Assembly (NCBI RefSeq): GCF_016086655.4
Contig: NC_052141.2
Coordinates: 11,718,001 to 11,782,000, forward strand
Direction of reading: 5' to 3'
Length of the DNA stretch: 64,000 nucleotides
Origin: Lepeophtheirus salmonis
Lineage: Eukaryota > Arthropoda > Copepoda > Siphonostomatoida > Caligidae
Part shown: positions 1-11,309 of the stretch, one piece after another
How positions within the stretch are numbered: the stretch's first letter is position 1
How the letters are laid out: each line of letters starts with the position of its first letter
Made by a program: the position numbers and the translations under genes
Notes under the pieces: generated by a model
Told to the model about the DNA's origin: nothing
Seen by the model: only the letters and a program-made list of their open reading frames with translations
Databases searched by the model: none

Positions 1-440
1 CTTTTTCTACGGATTAAATATTAGTGATAAATGTGGATTTTGTTCGGCGGACGTTCCAAGATCTGAATTTTGTTGCATAGTAGTATTCAATAATTATAGT
101 TAATTGTTCGTCGCTTAAAAAGAGCTAATACAAATTAAATCAATCAATTTTCAGATCACTGATTACTAAGAGAAACGAAGCAAGAATATAATAATCAATA
201 AAGGATAACAAAATATACTGTGTATTTTTGTGTTAGTGAAGTGATGCCCTGAAGGATTGTGTCTTTTGAAGCATGGCCTTGAAAAAGTAGGAAATATTAT
301 ATATGTAATCTTGCATTTATCTATGTAAGGGATAAGAGAATTAAATCTTTATGGTCTGGATATTTATTAGGCAGGTATTTGTACATGGATATCGAAAAAA
401 TAATATGTGGTTTTCTAAAGCAAAATGCTTTAGATAAATA
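1..440. other. AT-rich flank, no feature seen
   Basis: I see no coding similarity, terminal repeat or structured RNA in this stretch. It ends at the TA dinucleotide (439-440) that serves as the target site of the Tc1-like element which follows. Confidence 0.5.
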
Positions 441-629
441 CAGGGTGTAATAATAAAATCCTGCCCTTCAGATTTCCAGATTTTTCCGGCATTTATGGTC
501 ACCACAAAATTATGCAATGTTTTTTGGTTTTTTTGTTTGTGGTCAAACTATACAACTAAACGTTTTAATTCGTACCTTAAGCACTGCCATGTAGTCAACA
601 ACAGAATATTTCAAGCCTGTTGCATTTTC

Positions 630-1695
630 AGAGGCCGAACGCAGGTGTAATATTGTGATGATTTTGGTGAACAACATGGTCTGCAGAGTTCATGAAGGCC
701 CTGGTGGAGTCTCAGGACCCAAGGAGAGTGACTAAAATGAAAGATCTTCCCTAGTACCAAGGGTATTTGGCCTCCCAGCTCTCCTGAGCTAAATTATATG
801 AATTATTTTGTCTTGAGTACTATGATGTCAACAGAGGTCTTCCAACAACTTTCTGATCTACTCTGTCGTCCTGGAATGTAATAATATCTATCAGGATATT
901 AGTAATACAGAGATCTCAAAGATAAATGGAATCGATAGGAGAAGGGTTACATAGTTGAAGAAGGCCCCAATGGAAACCAAGGACCCCATGGGAGTGAGTA
1001 AAAGGAAGGATGTTCTCAAGCAACAAGAATATTTTGTCTCTCAGGTCCACTAAGCTTAATATGATGTATCATACATACATTGAGTCAAAGACGAACAGAT
1101 GTTCTCTACCACCAAGAACTCCCTGATCTACTCTGTTGACCTGCAATGCAAGAATATAGATCGGGATATTATCAATGGTGAGATCTCAAAAGATGACTGG
1201 GATCGACAAAAGAAGGGTTACAGAGTTCATTAATGCCTTGGCTTAAACAAAGGATCCTAAGGAGTGATCACAAGGGAGAAGGTGTCTGATCACAACAGGA
1301 GGTCAACATAGGGTATACCTGGAGGTGATAGAGCCGGTGATGCTCCCTGGGATCCTGGGATAAGGAAGGTCAACGGAAACCATCCATCCTTTTACTACAG
1401 AACTTTTCCCTCTTTCACTCTTTTAAAAGGACTCAAGATTTGCTCCAGGAGCAATACTCTCACTAGGTGTCCAAGGATATTGGGCCTCATAGCTCATCCA
1501 AGCTGGCTCCGATGGATTATTTTGTATGGAGCTCCTTTGAGTCAACAGAGGTTCTTATACCCTCAAGGAACCCCTGATCGACTCCATCGTCCTGGAATAC
1601 AATAATTAAATCAGGATTTAGGTTCCTGGGTTAATGCGTGTTTGGGGAACCAAATCCATAATTTAGGCCAACGGAAGCTACCTTGATTGAAAAAT
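630..1695 (+). pseudogene. Scrambled Tc1-like transposase (three N/C-terminal mosaics)
   Basis: Translation shows remnants of the third catalytic region of a DDE/D transposase three times. The copy near 765-880 reads IWPPSSPELNYMNYFVLS, the one near 1030-1150 retains ESKTN and a KNSLIxSV segment, and the one near 1475-1600 reads LAPMDYFVWSS. Each is preceded by a short block resembling the helix-turn-helix end (a block containing IDRRRV at about 915-955 and about 1185-1225). The first catalytic block, with the DEKxF motif, is absent in every unit. The normal protein is about 340 residues with one N- and one C-terminal domain, so this is not a simple decayed gene but an internally deleted and reiterated one. 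Stops and frameshifts are frequent, and no product is expected. Confidence 0.72.
644..1610. repeat. Three degenerate tandem units of about 270 bp inside the Tc1 element
   Basis: A shared anchor (AGGCCC followed by a TGGAGTCTCAGGACCC-like string) recurs near 695, 962 and 1233, a spacing of about 270 bp. A second anchor (GAGATCTCAAAGAT followed by GAATCGAT) recurs at about 909 and 1180. The third unit carries about 170 extra bases before its WPP-type segment. Divergence between units is high, so the amplification is old relative to the flanking TIRs, or the units decayed quickly. Confidence 0.7.
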
Positions 1696-1815
1696 ACTCT
1701 TAATAGTTTTATCTGCTTCTCAGTTTTTTTTTTGAATAAATCTTAAAACATGACCTTCTATGTTAATTTAAAGTAGATGGATCGTAAGCGCGGGATTTCT
1801 TTGTTATACCTTGTA

Positions 1816-3200
1816 AGTATATTTTCTCTAAAATAATGTACTCTTAAATCTAATAATATTTATTCAAAAAACAAGCACAAAATTAAACATTACATAAATT
1901 TAAAATGGTGTTAAAATAGAACATTGTATTCAATTATTGATATATCCAAGATTCATTATGAGCTTGCATTTTGTTACATAGTGTCACACACGTTCAGTGC
2001 TGCATAATAAGTGTCCCCCTGATTTGTCAAAATAAATGTAACTCAAAATGAATTTGGTTATTTCGACAATTTGAAGAATGTTTGGGGGGAAGAGCTGCTT
2101 AGCCGACATAATTTTTTCATTAGATCAGTCGTCATTAAGGAGTTGTGAGTGGAAGGAAACAAACACAAATCCAAGTCGGAATAACAAGGAAATATAAGAC
2201 GGAATTACTTCGATGTATATCCTCAATTTATACTCATCCTCCTTCATGAGCACAATCACTAGTTATTACTTTAAACTTAAATGTATTTATTAAATAATAA
2301 TGACAATAAGCTTTGGGAAATAACACATCCTGTTTGGATGACCAACTAGGAAAAGCTTCTCTCACTTGCTAGGGCATGTTTGATAAACATCTACAGATAG
2401 TCCATAGTTAGAGTTGATATTTTTGTTAGGAAAAGTAACAAAGTTTTGAAAATATAAAGAGAAAAACAGTTGTTGCACGTGCTATTTCTGCATTTTCGTT
2501 CATTATTTAATAGGTCATTGTGGTCTAAATTTCTTCCTCTGACGTAAGCATAATTGCCTATCTTTGGTGTATATATAATTCCATAGTTGAACAGATTGTG
2601 GGCTTTTTTTCTGTTTATTTTCGGATAAAAGGTTGTCTGATACAAATAGAGTAGCGATGTGAGCAAGCTTTCTAATTTATCACAAAAGACGGGATGGGAT
2701 GTGTGTAAAGAAAAAACTAAGTATAGCAATTAAAAAAGAAAAAGAAAATGTTTGAGACGTGTGTTCTTTCTTTTTTTTTAGTTCCTCATTTAATAATCGT
2801 AATAATCTTCCTCTAAAAAAAGAATTATCTCATATCTTACGGGGTAAATTTATTTAAAAATGTATAATCAATTATATTAATATTAATTAAATTATAATTA
2901 TGACATTTTCCTTACTCTAATGTTATTTTAAATGTAGAAGATTCTCTTTTCTATTGCAATAATTCATTTTATCACACCCAAAATCAAATAACAGGCAGCT
3001 GATATTAACAATGTTCTAAATTCAGTGATACCATATGTCCCTCTCCCGCCTTCTCCTTGGACACAGCCCAAAAACACATCTCTAGTTATAACATAGAAAA
3101 GAAGGGAATGTCATGAGATCTAATGCTTAGGAGACAGAAAAATATTTTCGCATGTTTCTATCCATCTCTTGTGTAATCCTTGGCTTCGGATCGGAAATAC
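1816..3200. other. AT-rich interval without recognisable gene
   Basis: The open frame of 112 codons on the minus strand (2391-2729) has low-complexity, transmembrane-like composition and no family resemblance, so I do not call it a gene. A short piece near 2590-2660 resembles the start of the dispersed family also seen near 33900-33960. Confidence 0.4.
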
Positions 3201-3209
3201 TCCGTCTGA

Positions 3210-3660
3210 GACTGTTATAGTTATAACTAATTTGGTTCCAACTTCAATCTTGACAGGTAATGTTGTGTCTATCATTTATTAGGACCAAGACCGCAGTCCA
3301 GTGCCATCCCACTTGTCGTTGCTTAAAGAAGGTAAAATCGATCCTTCGTGAGGTAATTGAGGATTTTTTCCCATTTTTTTATGATTCTGTTATATAAAAA
3401 AATTAATTATATAACTAAGTAATAATATAATATGTTCGTATAATATTGATTATCATTAAAATAGGAATATTTTTTGCAAAATATCTAATATAATTAGATA
3501 TATATTTCATATATCTAATTCGGCTTAATAAACCATCAACATTTTTATGAAAAATTCGAAAGATGGGTCTCATGGAACGACAGTCTTAAGAACGGATAGG
3601 ACTGGTCTTCTGATTGGACTGGACCAAATAAATAAGGAACTACATAACACTATATACAGG
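3210..3660. repeat. Fragments of an AGGACC/GGTCC dispersed repeat
   Basis: A GTTGTGTC string followed by TTATTAGGACC at about 3262-3310, and GGACTGG strings at about 3600-3630, resemble blocks at 17435-17550 and 17955-18085. The level of decay prevents boundary calls. Confidence 0.35.
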
Positions 3661-3664
3661 TTTC

Positions 3665-5090
3665 CTTGTAAAAAAATTTCAAAGGAAAAGTAGGTATGTT
3701 TTGATCCAGAAAATATATTTTTTTAATTTCAACTTTTTTAAGAAAAGGAAATTTCGGTACGTGGTCGGAATTTTGGTGTGGTAAGTTAAATTATGACATT
3801 TATAAGATTTTGTGAAAATAAAGGAATTATGTTTAAAAAAAAAAACACACTTTTTTCTAAAGAAAGTTAACTAAATTTTATTCATTTCAAAATTAAGTTC
3901 AAAAAGAGAAAAAAAGGGTAAGGGCTTAAATCTATGCCTCAGATCATATTCATGGTAAAACTGTCTCTTTCAATGTCTATAAATCCTTTTTTGTATTGTT
4001 TTTTGGTTGTCATATGATATTACCCTAGAACACGTCACTACATTGACTATATCACGCAACACTTCATAGTGTTCGTAGTTAGCCAATTCTTCCCAAATAT
4101 GGAATTATTAATAAATACTTGTAGTAATTCTGGGGAATTATCCTGTGAGAGCTCAAAGATTTTTCCCCATGACAGAATTGCAACGTCAGCATTGTCGATC
4201 TCTGCCATTCCGGAACTCTAAAGAAGTAAGTTTCATCAGAAATAAAACACTTTTTTTAATATTTTAATTTGTTTATTTAAAAAAAGTGAGTCGTGAAATG
4301 AGGACCGAACCAACAATAACATGAAATAAGAAATTCTGACTCATTCCTCTACCGTGTAAATACATTGTGCATTGCATGACCTTTCTTTACTAATATATAG
4401 TCAATATTATTATTTACATGGATGTATAATATTGTATAAATATATTTACACCATAGCTTGGCTCATAATATGTTAATTAGCAACAAGTGTGAGTCAACTT
4501 CTAAAAATGCAGGATATCCTTGGTCCTTAATTCCACCTCTTAGTGTGCATGTATTTGAATATATTATTTACTAAATTATATGCGTTAAAAAATATATAGG
4601 AAACATTTTCTATGCAAAGAATGTTATAAGGGGGTGACCAGCAGTAGCAACCGGACAGCAAAAGTATAAGACAAAAACACTTTTTTGTGGCCGGTCTATT
4701 GACTATACGGTGAAAATCGAACTTTACTGTTTACTGTTAGTATCATATGAATGATACTATCTGGAGGAGCACAAGCTCCAATCACGGAGTCTTTTGTAGT
4801 TAAAAAAAACATTATTTCTCAAGAGAAATTCCTATTGGTCAACTCATATTAACTTTGTACAATTATAAAATTATAGTTTTTTTTCGTAGCTGTAATTTTA
4901 TATCAACATCACGTGGTATTTTAAGCATCTCTTTCATTTCGGGATAATATTTTAAATCCCCAAAGAATGATGGATCGAATGAATTTTTTACAATTTAAAA
5001 TACAAACAGAACAGGCCTGACTATAAATTAATTAATCAATGGTTGAAAAATCATAAATCATATTGATGTTATTTTTCTTTGTTTCTTAGC
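3665..5090. other. No feature recognised
   Basis: This stretch is AT-rich with homopolymer runs. I found no coding similarity, TIR pair or tandem array. Confidence 0.4.
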
Positions 5091-5104
5091 CATATAATTA
5101 ATCT

Positions 5105-5363
5105 CAAGGTTGATAGAAATACAAGGTTATACCGTCATGTAATTAGGCTGGCCAAAGTTTTCAATTTGATGCTGGGCAAGACCAACAGATTTTGACGTCA
5201 TAGAGTATAACAACGGTATATTAACAGCATATATTACTGGAAAATATATGATTGATAGTAACAGTCAATAATACTCTTTGACGTCACTATTAAAAAGCAT
5301 CGTGGAAGTCAAACAACTGTCAGAAAAGTGCTAGGTTATAACCTTGTATTTCTATTAACCTTG
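5105..5363. mobile_element. hAT-type MITE with perfect 8-bp target duplication
   Basis: The element is 259 bp. Its left end begins CAAGGTTGATAGAAATACAA, and the reverse complement of its right end begins CAAGGTTAATAGAAATACAA. The match continues through GGTTATA, giving 26 of 27 positions identical. The octamer ATTAATCT is present exactly on both sides (5097-5104 and 5364-5371). An 8-bp duplication with a CA-start TIR is characteristic of the hAT superfamily. The interior is also partly palindromic: TGACGTCAtAGAGTAT near 5194 pairs with the reverse complement of ATACTCTttGACGTCA near 5270. There is no coding capacity, so it must be mobilised in trans. Confidence 0.88.
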
Positions 5364-5371
5364 ATTAATCT

Positions 5372-5850
5372 GATCGAGGTACAACAGTAAAGTTCGAGCC
5401 CATAAATGAAAACATATAAAGGCGGAAAATATGTCATGCGGCAAAATTTACTCGAAGACAAATATCCGAGGGCAAAAATGTTCGCCTCAAAATTACTGCG
5501 ACCTATTCTTGCCTATATCCTTGCTTGATATAGAGTTGAAGCGGTGTTTATTTCCTTCATCTCACAGACCCTCGCAAGTAATTTAATCATATGTATATTA
5601 TACCTAAGCCTCTTTCCTCCTAAACATTTTTTCAAAATGTCAAAATTACCATGAATATAGTTGTATAAATATGATAATTGTTCAATAAGATATTTTGATT
5701 ATTTTGATTGATTTTGATATTTTGACGTGATCCAATAGTTCATTATTTTCCATGATATTAATGAAAAGAGGGTTTTATTATTACGTTATCAAAACTGTAA
5801 CGTCATCAAAAAAAACGTTTTTTAATGTGATATAAACTTATTATTAATTA
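5372..5850. other. Intergenic; partial copy of a dispersed repeat at 5700-5800
   Basis: The string TTTTGACGTGATCCAATAGT near 5719, followed by a TTCATTATTTTCC-like block and ATTAATGAAAA, is shared with 20570-20620 and 49745-49800. Those loci hold longer copies of the same family. The rest shows nothing recognisable. Confidence 0.45.
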
Positions 5851-5885
5851 CTAGCTGTAGTACTCGGCCCTGCCCTGAGTAATTA
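5851..5885 (-). mobile_element. Possible Helitron-like 3' terminus
   Basis: On the minus strand the sequence reads CAGGGCCGAGTACTACAG followed by CTAGT and then A. A GC-rich short hairpin-prone block followed by CTRRT is the usual Helitron 3' signature. No 5' TC end or Rep/helicase coding was identified, so this rests on a short motif only. Confidence 0.3.
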
Positions 5886-5899
5886 GGTCTCAACTTAAA

Positions 5900-6440
5900 G
5901 ACAAATTTTACTTTTATAATAAAGAAGAATACTTCCCAAGAAATCCATTGTGTTACACTCCGTTTTTCATGAGCAGACTCACACGTAACTACTCCATACT
6001 TATGTCAATTAATAGTGTCATCTCCTCCAGAATGAAAGAACAATATTAAGAGTTTGAGAAAAAAAAATAGTTGGTATGACTGATGAGCACTTTAATCTTT
6101 AGAGGGCTCACTAATAAAAACAAACAAATCAAAATTTATAGTAATTTGAAGTCTTAACATATACTGAATATTCACTTAAATGATGATTAGAGATGGGATT
6201 TGTGAAAAAGTAGCAGGAAAAGGCAGAAGTGAGACATCTGGTATTACTGAATTAAGAACCTTGTTCATATCAGCTCCTGTTGTGGAAGAAATGAATTATT
6301 GATATATAGCACCAGGGCATGGAAAATATTATGATTAGATTCAAATTCATAAATATATATTTTATTTTGAATTTCTAAATTAATTTACGCAAAAGATAGG
6401 GAATTATTCTTATGGATTATTTATTCGTGAAGTAAGTATT
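5900..6440. other. No feature recognised
   Basis: I see nothing supportable in this AT-rich interval. Confidence 0.4.
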
Positions 6441-6448
6441 GACCCCGG

Positions 6449-7243
6449 TCTGCAGAATCATATAAATATATATATCTTGAGGGGTTTGGTTTTTGGAATT
6501 TTTTGGAAAAAATTCCAACAATTGAAATTTTTTGGAAATAATTATGAAAATAAAATTTTTGGGAAAAAAATTTGAAAATTTATATGTCAAATATTAAATT
6601 ACTTGGAAGAAAATTTCAAAAACTTACATACATTGAAAGAAAATCAAAAACTTACATCCATTGAAAGAAAATCAAATATTTAATTTTTTGGAAAAAAGTT
6701 TCAAAAATAAATTGCAATTCTCAAGAAAAATTTCAAAAATTCAAGATTGTTTTAAAAATTCTGTTTTTTTGGAAAAAAATAAAATAATTTTTTTGTCTAA
6801 AAAAGTTTTAAAAATCCACAGTTATTGATAAAGAATATTTTTTTTAGACATAAATTCAAAAATCTACGCAGTAAGAAAAAGAAATGGAAAAAAAAAAAAT
6901 TGAATAATAACTTTTTAAAAAAACATTCGAGCCTAATCTTATAAACAAAAATTATATTTGAATGAGAAAATTTTTTGAAAAAAAAATTTCAAAAATCTAT
7001 AGTTTTTCAATAAAAATGTCAAATGTCAATAGCTATTCACTATAAAATTAGACAAATGAGATTTTTTTTGAATAACTATAGATTTTTGATTTTTGTTTTT
7101 GAAAAAATTGAATATTTGAAATTTTTTTCCAAAAAAAAAATTATTTTTCAATTTATTCGTTAGAATATTTTCAAACCAAAATCCTAAAAACAAGCACCCA
7201 ACTTCCCAACCCTTCCCCAAAAAGCAACAACATATTCTTGGGG
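6449..7243. repeat. AT-rich array of a roughly 50-bp GGAAATTTTTTCC-type unit
   Basis: This region is an irregular array of blocks such as AATTTTTTGGAAAAAATT, many ending in a short phrase like CTATAGATTTTTGA (for example near 7075). The outer ends are the only GC-richer parts: a CCCCGGTCTGCAG-like left edge near 6445 and CCCAACCCTTCCCC near 7200. The same organisation occurs at 16690-17427 and 54061-54605. The small open frames here are by-products of repeat composition. Confidence 0.6.
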
Positions 7244-7249
7244 ACTGAA

Positions 7250-8160
7250 TTACTAATTATGAAGTAAAGAAACTTTAATATGAAAGTTATCTTTTCTTGA
7301 TGTTCAAGACTGTTCTGATGTTGATTTATGACAAACTTATGTATAACGTAAAATAGAACAAAAAACTTGCTTGAGTGAGCAAAATCCAATAAAGTTGTAT
7401 AAATATAATTAATGATAATACCCATCTATGGGCATTAGGCCGGTTTGTGATTTCAACTTTTTTTAAATTTCGTTTACGGGTAGGTCGGAATAGTTGTAAT
7501 TTGGTACCTAAACTAAATTCCATTGCTCTAGAATGTCATCTTTAGTTAGAACATCTAGTTCAATGTTTGAAAGGAGAAAAAAGTTACGGCACACGGCCAT
7601 CAACCTTGAGTGGCCTGCACATGAAGTACATAAAATCCAAAGAGAGAAACATCGATGATATTTGGACTAGTCTTTTCTAACAATACATATATCATGTGTT
7701 CTTATTGAGAATCATTTGTAGCGGCTGTTTTATTAAGTTATTTGAACTACGTAGTCTTGCATGAACTTGCATCTAGAGATTGAGAGGCCCTCCGATGATA
7801 ATTCAAAAAAAATTGGCCCTCTTTATAATGGATATTGTACCCGTAATCGAAATTCGAAAATAGTTGGAAATCAGACCGATCTAATGGGTATGTAAATTCA
7901 TTCTACTTATAAAGGCAATTGTACAGCTCATTACAGCTTTTACCATTTCATTGTGGAAATAAGTATAAACATGTCCATAATACTTAAATGTTTTCCGCGA
8001 AATTGTACATGAATAAACATGTACATATATTAGATATATTTAAATACATCAAAGCCATAAACGAATTGGATTATTCTTTTTGATTTATGTCTTATGTCTT
8101 TTGTTTCAAGGAAATGTTATATTTAATAAGTATCTACGAATAGGTCCATTCGTATATTAA
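7250..8160. other. No feature recognised
   Basis: The overlapping short minus-strand frames at 7026-7523 have no family resemblance. I see no repeat or TIR pair here. Confidence 0.4.
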
Positions 8161-8286
8161 CAGGGTTGTTCAGACGACCGTTGACAAAATCTATTACCCA
8201 TTCTTCAAAAATAAGATTTTTTAGGGGAACAGCTTAAAAATATTTATTTATATATACTTGAAAAGCTACAAAAAATATTAAAAATT

Positions 8287-9192
8287 TTATTCAATAGAAC
8301 CACCTCCCTTGACGATTACTGCTTGGAGTCTTTTTGGAAATGATTGTTCCATGATTTATTCACTAAGGATTCAGGTAATGTGTTACATTCCCGTTCAATA
8401 CTAGCTTGAAAAGATTCAATATTTGGATGTCGTATTGTTCCTACATTCGACTCTGGATAACCCTGAACAAAATCATCGAGGGGATTCGGAGGAGGCCAAA
8501 CGATATTTTGCCAAAATATGCAAGGGCTCCGTCCTGCTGAAAAATAAGTTTTTTTGTTAACAGTAACAGGTTCGAATATGTATGATATTTTCAAGAAAAA
8601 CTAACAGAAACTTGAAACCTTGACTTGAAATTGCGCCCATACTATCAGCGATGCTGCTATTTTAGACTTTGAGGACTGCTTTTAGATATTATGGAACCTC
8701 ATTACATGGACCCGCTATGATTTGGTAATTTTGATGGTTGAACTTGGTGTCCTGGACCTCGTTCAAGAAGATAATTACCGTGCCTCACGTAAAACTTTGA
8801 AGCCAAATTCGTCTTTGTTCCACTCAGAGCACTGCTATTGCCTTAGTTATGATTAGCCAGGGCTAAAGCCTTAGAAATTGCATTGAGAGATTCTCACAGA
8901 CTATCCGGAGTACAGAACTACGCGAAATATTATGTTCAGCTACCAATTTATAAGCTGATCTTCTTGGGTTCCGATAAATCTTGGCACGGATGGCCGAAAC
9001 AACTTTAGGGGTCCTTGCAGTACAAGGATTTGGTGCTTTCGGCCAATCTTGATTACTACCAGTCTCTTCATACTGTTTGATAGCTTTGTTAATGAATTAG
9101 CGGGAAAATGTAGCACCAAAGGCGTTTCTAATTTCCGGTGGCTTCATTTGCTTTTTATGAAGCTCAATAGCCATTTCTCTTCGAGCCTCCAT
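8287..9192 (-). pseudogene. Near full-length degenerate Tc1/mariner transposase
   Basis: Reading the minus strand from the ATG at 9192, the protein opens with MEARREMAIELHKKQ. It then has an IKQYEETGS helix, a DWPKAPNP linker and a KIYRNPRRSAYKLV second helix-turn-helix. These are the two N-terminal DNA-binding motifs of a Tc1/mariner transposase. The C-terminal third retains a damaged QQDGA-type block and WPPPNPLDDFVQGYPES, the remnant of the third acidic catalytic motif. The frame ends near VIVKGGGSIE with the stop at 8287-8289. Several stops and frameshifts interrupt it, and the DEKxF-type first catalytic block is not legible. The length corresponds to a whole gene. A CAGGGTTGTTC string at 8161 may be its 3' terminal repeat, but I could not find the partner. 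It is head-to-head with the plus-strand pseudogene at 9307. Confidence 0.78.
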
Positions 9193-9306
9193 ATTTTTAT
9201 AATATAATTGTATGTAAGGTTGCGAGATATGATGTTTAAAATCAAGTTGGGTCAAAACTAGATCAAAATAATTAGTTTTGAATATAATAACAATTGTTTA
9301 ACCACA

Positions 9307-9990
9307 ATGGAAGCCAAGGAGAGAGGCTATAATCAAGGAGTAACTTAAGGCCCAACCTGAAGAGCCTAAAGGTCAACCCCATGCTGATCAAGAAAACGAT
9401 CAAGAGATACGAGGAGACTAAATCTATCATGGACAGACCCAGATGAGGCAGACCAAGTTCAAAAAGGACGCCCGGAGTCGTCAAGGTAAGGATTGTAAGA
9501 AATTCCATTCTTCGGATTTATCCCTAAAAATTGAAGAGGCAACAGCACCTGTCAAGCAAGGTCAAGGCTAAGAAACTTGAGAGAAGCAATGCCATTCTTC
9601 AGCACGGTTCCCAACATTGTATTCAGTGATGAGAAAATTTTCATTGTGGAACAGGCTTTTAACCCCCAAAAGGATCAAATTCTGTCCAAAAAGGATCAGC
9701 TGTGTGACCATGGAGTTAAGAGAGTGCAGAAGCTACAGTCTGTGATTGTTTGGGAAGCCGTGACCGAGACAGGAAGTCCCCTTTGGTGTTTGTGCCGGTT
9801 GTGCCGAAGATTAACACCAAGGAGTACATCAGCACCATCCTGGAGGAAGTTCTTGTTCCCTGGACCAACAGCAGTTCCAGAATGAACCATATACCTTGCA
9901 ATAGGATAGTGACCCCTCCCACTCATCCAGAGAGACGCAGTGGGGGGGTTGTGAGGCCAATTTGAGTGGCTTCAAAGACCCAATAGTTTT
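9307..9990 (+). pseudogene. Degenerate mariner/Tc1-like transposase, truncated at the C-terminus
   Basis: From the ATG at 9307, frames join to give KTIKRYEETKS, then a GRPSSKRTPGVVKV linker, then a frame beginning at 9577. That frame contains VFSDEKIFIVEQAFNPQ (first catalytic aspartate in the DEKIF motif), SVIVWEAVTETG, INTKEYISTILEEVL and a damaged LQQDSDPSHSSRETQ (second catalytic aspartate). The third catalytic segment is missing, and similarity stops near 9990. At least three frameshifts and several stops are present. It belongs to a different lineage from the 8287-9192 gene, with VEQAF and SKKDQ in place of NPRRS-type features. Short minus-strand frames over 9272-9926 are antisense shadows. 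Confidence 0.82.
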
Positions 9991-10585
9991 AATCCCCAGT
10001 AATCACGTAATTAGTTACATCTTTAATACTTTTATAAACATTTAACAGAACTCTCCACAGATCCTGTAAAAAAAAAGAAGAGATTTATACGTTTATTTTT
10101 GTTATTTTTCGCTGAAATCGATGTTCCCTTGGAATTTTTTAATCAAAATATGTAATGTGTATTACTATAAAATGTATTAAATGGTTGTTTTCTTTTGGAA
10201 AAAGGATGCAACCATCCCCAAAAATTTCAATGCATACATCAACAAAATCTGACTATGCAGTGACAAAATAGGTAATAAAATTAGTATAATAAGAAAAACA
10301 AAAAATAAATAAACACGGCAACGATTCGGAACGAAGATTTGCTAATCACTTCTCCGTTAGTAATTATCATTAGGCATGATGGATCATTTATACTAGAAAT
10401 GACTCATGGCTTGACGAACAAGCATACATAATATGAGGTACGAACATAATTCCATTAAACAAACATTTAATTTATTATATTGTAATAAATATTGCGTATT
10501 TCGATTTAACAAATTCAAAGAGAAATTTAAATTTTTAACCAGAATTAAACATCAACGTAGTATAAATATCACTTATTTACATATT
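9991..10585. other. No feature recognised
   Basis: This is AT-rich and unstructured as far as I can see. Confidence 0.4.
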
Positions 10586-10589
10586 AAGA

Positions 10590-10705
10590 CGAAATATTCT
10601 TAAGGCAAATTGGCTTTAAGGCATAACTTCTTAAGGCTAAATGATTTTAGGGCAGAAAGGCCTGAGGCAAAATAGTTTAAGGCAAAATTAACGGCCCCCC
10701 TATGT
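10590..10705. repeat. Short interrupted TTAAGGC repeat
   Basis: The strings TTAAGGCAAATT, TTTAAGGCATAA, CTTAAGGCTAAA, TTTTAGGGCAGA and TTTAAGGCAAAAT follow one another about every 18-20 bases. This is a degenerate minisatellite of about five units. Confidence 0.55.
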
Positions 10706-10924
10706 GTTTACTTTTTTCCCAGGTTTAAAAGGTTAATCCTGGGGTCTCTTACTGCTGCTGATGCACTGGGCCATTATGGAGGGTAGATTTTTATCCTGAA
10801 GATGGCTTGGAGAATCACCTCCTTGATTGTCATACAACAGTCATTTTTTAGATTCTTGGATCAATCAACAATACAAAATTTCTCGGCTGAGAAGTATTTG
10901 AAACATAGATTTTAATCTACTTCA

Positions 10925-11125
10925 AGTTTATCCTTGGATTTACCTTTTCGGCCTTTGCCGAGAAGTTAGGAGGTACCTTGCTCACAGGAGATATGTCTTT
11001 GACTTTCCTGATGATGTTGCAAGAGGCCTTTCACTTCTTAACGATCCTCCAGATAGAGTTTCTGGGGTTGTCAATGATTTTGGGGACCCCATTTTGCTCA
11101 CTGGCCCGTCTGGGGAAAAAATAAA
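10925..11125 (-). pseudogene. Probable N-terminal transposase fragment
   Basis: On the minus strand one frame reads GVPKIIDNPRNSIWRIVKK and continues SxNIIRKVKDISPVSKVP. The spacing of the basic and NPR/RxIVKK elements resembles the second helix-turn-helix of Tc1-like transposases found elsewhere in this window (NPRRS, DDPTRS). No catalytic motif follows. The assignment is tentative. Confidence 0.4.
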
Positions 11126-11309
11126 AGTATTTTTTCTTGAGTATGCTGTTGCAGCTACTCAGTACCATCACTCTATGTAATTGCAACTTTGATAGTAATG
11201 AAAACATACCTTATTCGATGCTAGTAATTTCATTGCAAAACAATATTATCGCGTGCAATTTCATTGCAATTATATTATTTTCGGGCAATCTATTGAATGT
11301 TAAAAAAAA

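Larger units (their letters stand above)
441..1813 (+). mobile_element. Tc1-like DNA transposon with TIRs and TA target duplication
   Basis: The left end at 441 reads CAGGGTGTAATAATAAAATC. The reverse complement of the right end at 1813 reads CAAGGTATAACAAAGAAATC, so the ends form imperfect terminal inverted repeats of about 30 bp. TA lies immediately outside on both sides (439-440 and 1814-1815), the duplication expected for the Tc1/mariner superfamily. Inside is a heavily mutated transposase region ending near 1690 with an ANGSYLD-type C-terminus. The element is about 1.37 kb, a normal length for Tc1, yet its interior is not collinear with a transposase (see the pseudogene and tandem-unit entries). 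A second, less complete copy lies on the minus strand at about 32550-33480. It is inferred to be non-autonomous. Confidence 0.82.

Noticed and set aside
2391..2729. 112-codon minus-strand frame with hydrophobic stretches
   Set aside because: Composition fits AT-rich noise. There is no motif, no paralogue in the window and no splice or promoter context.
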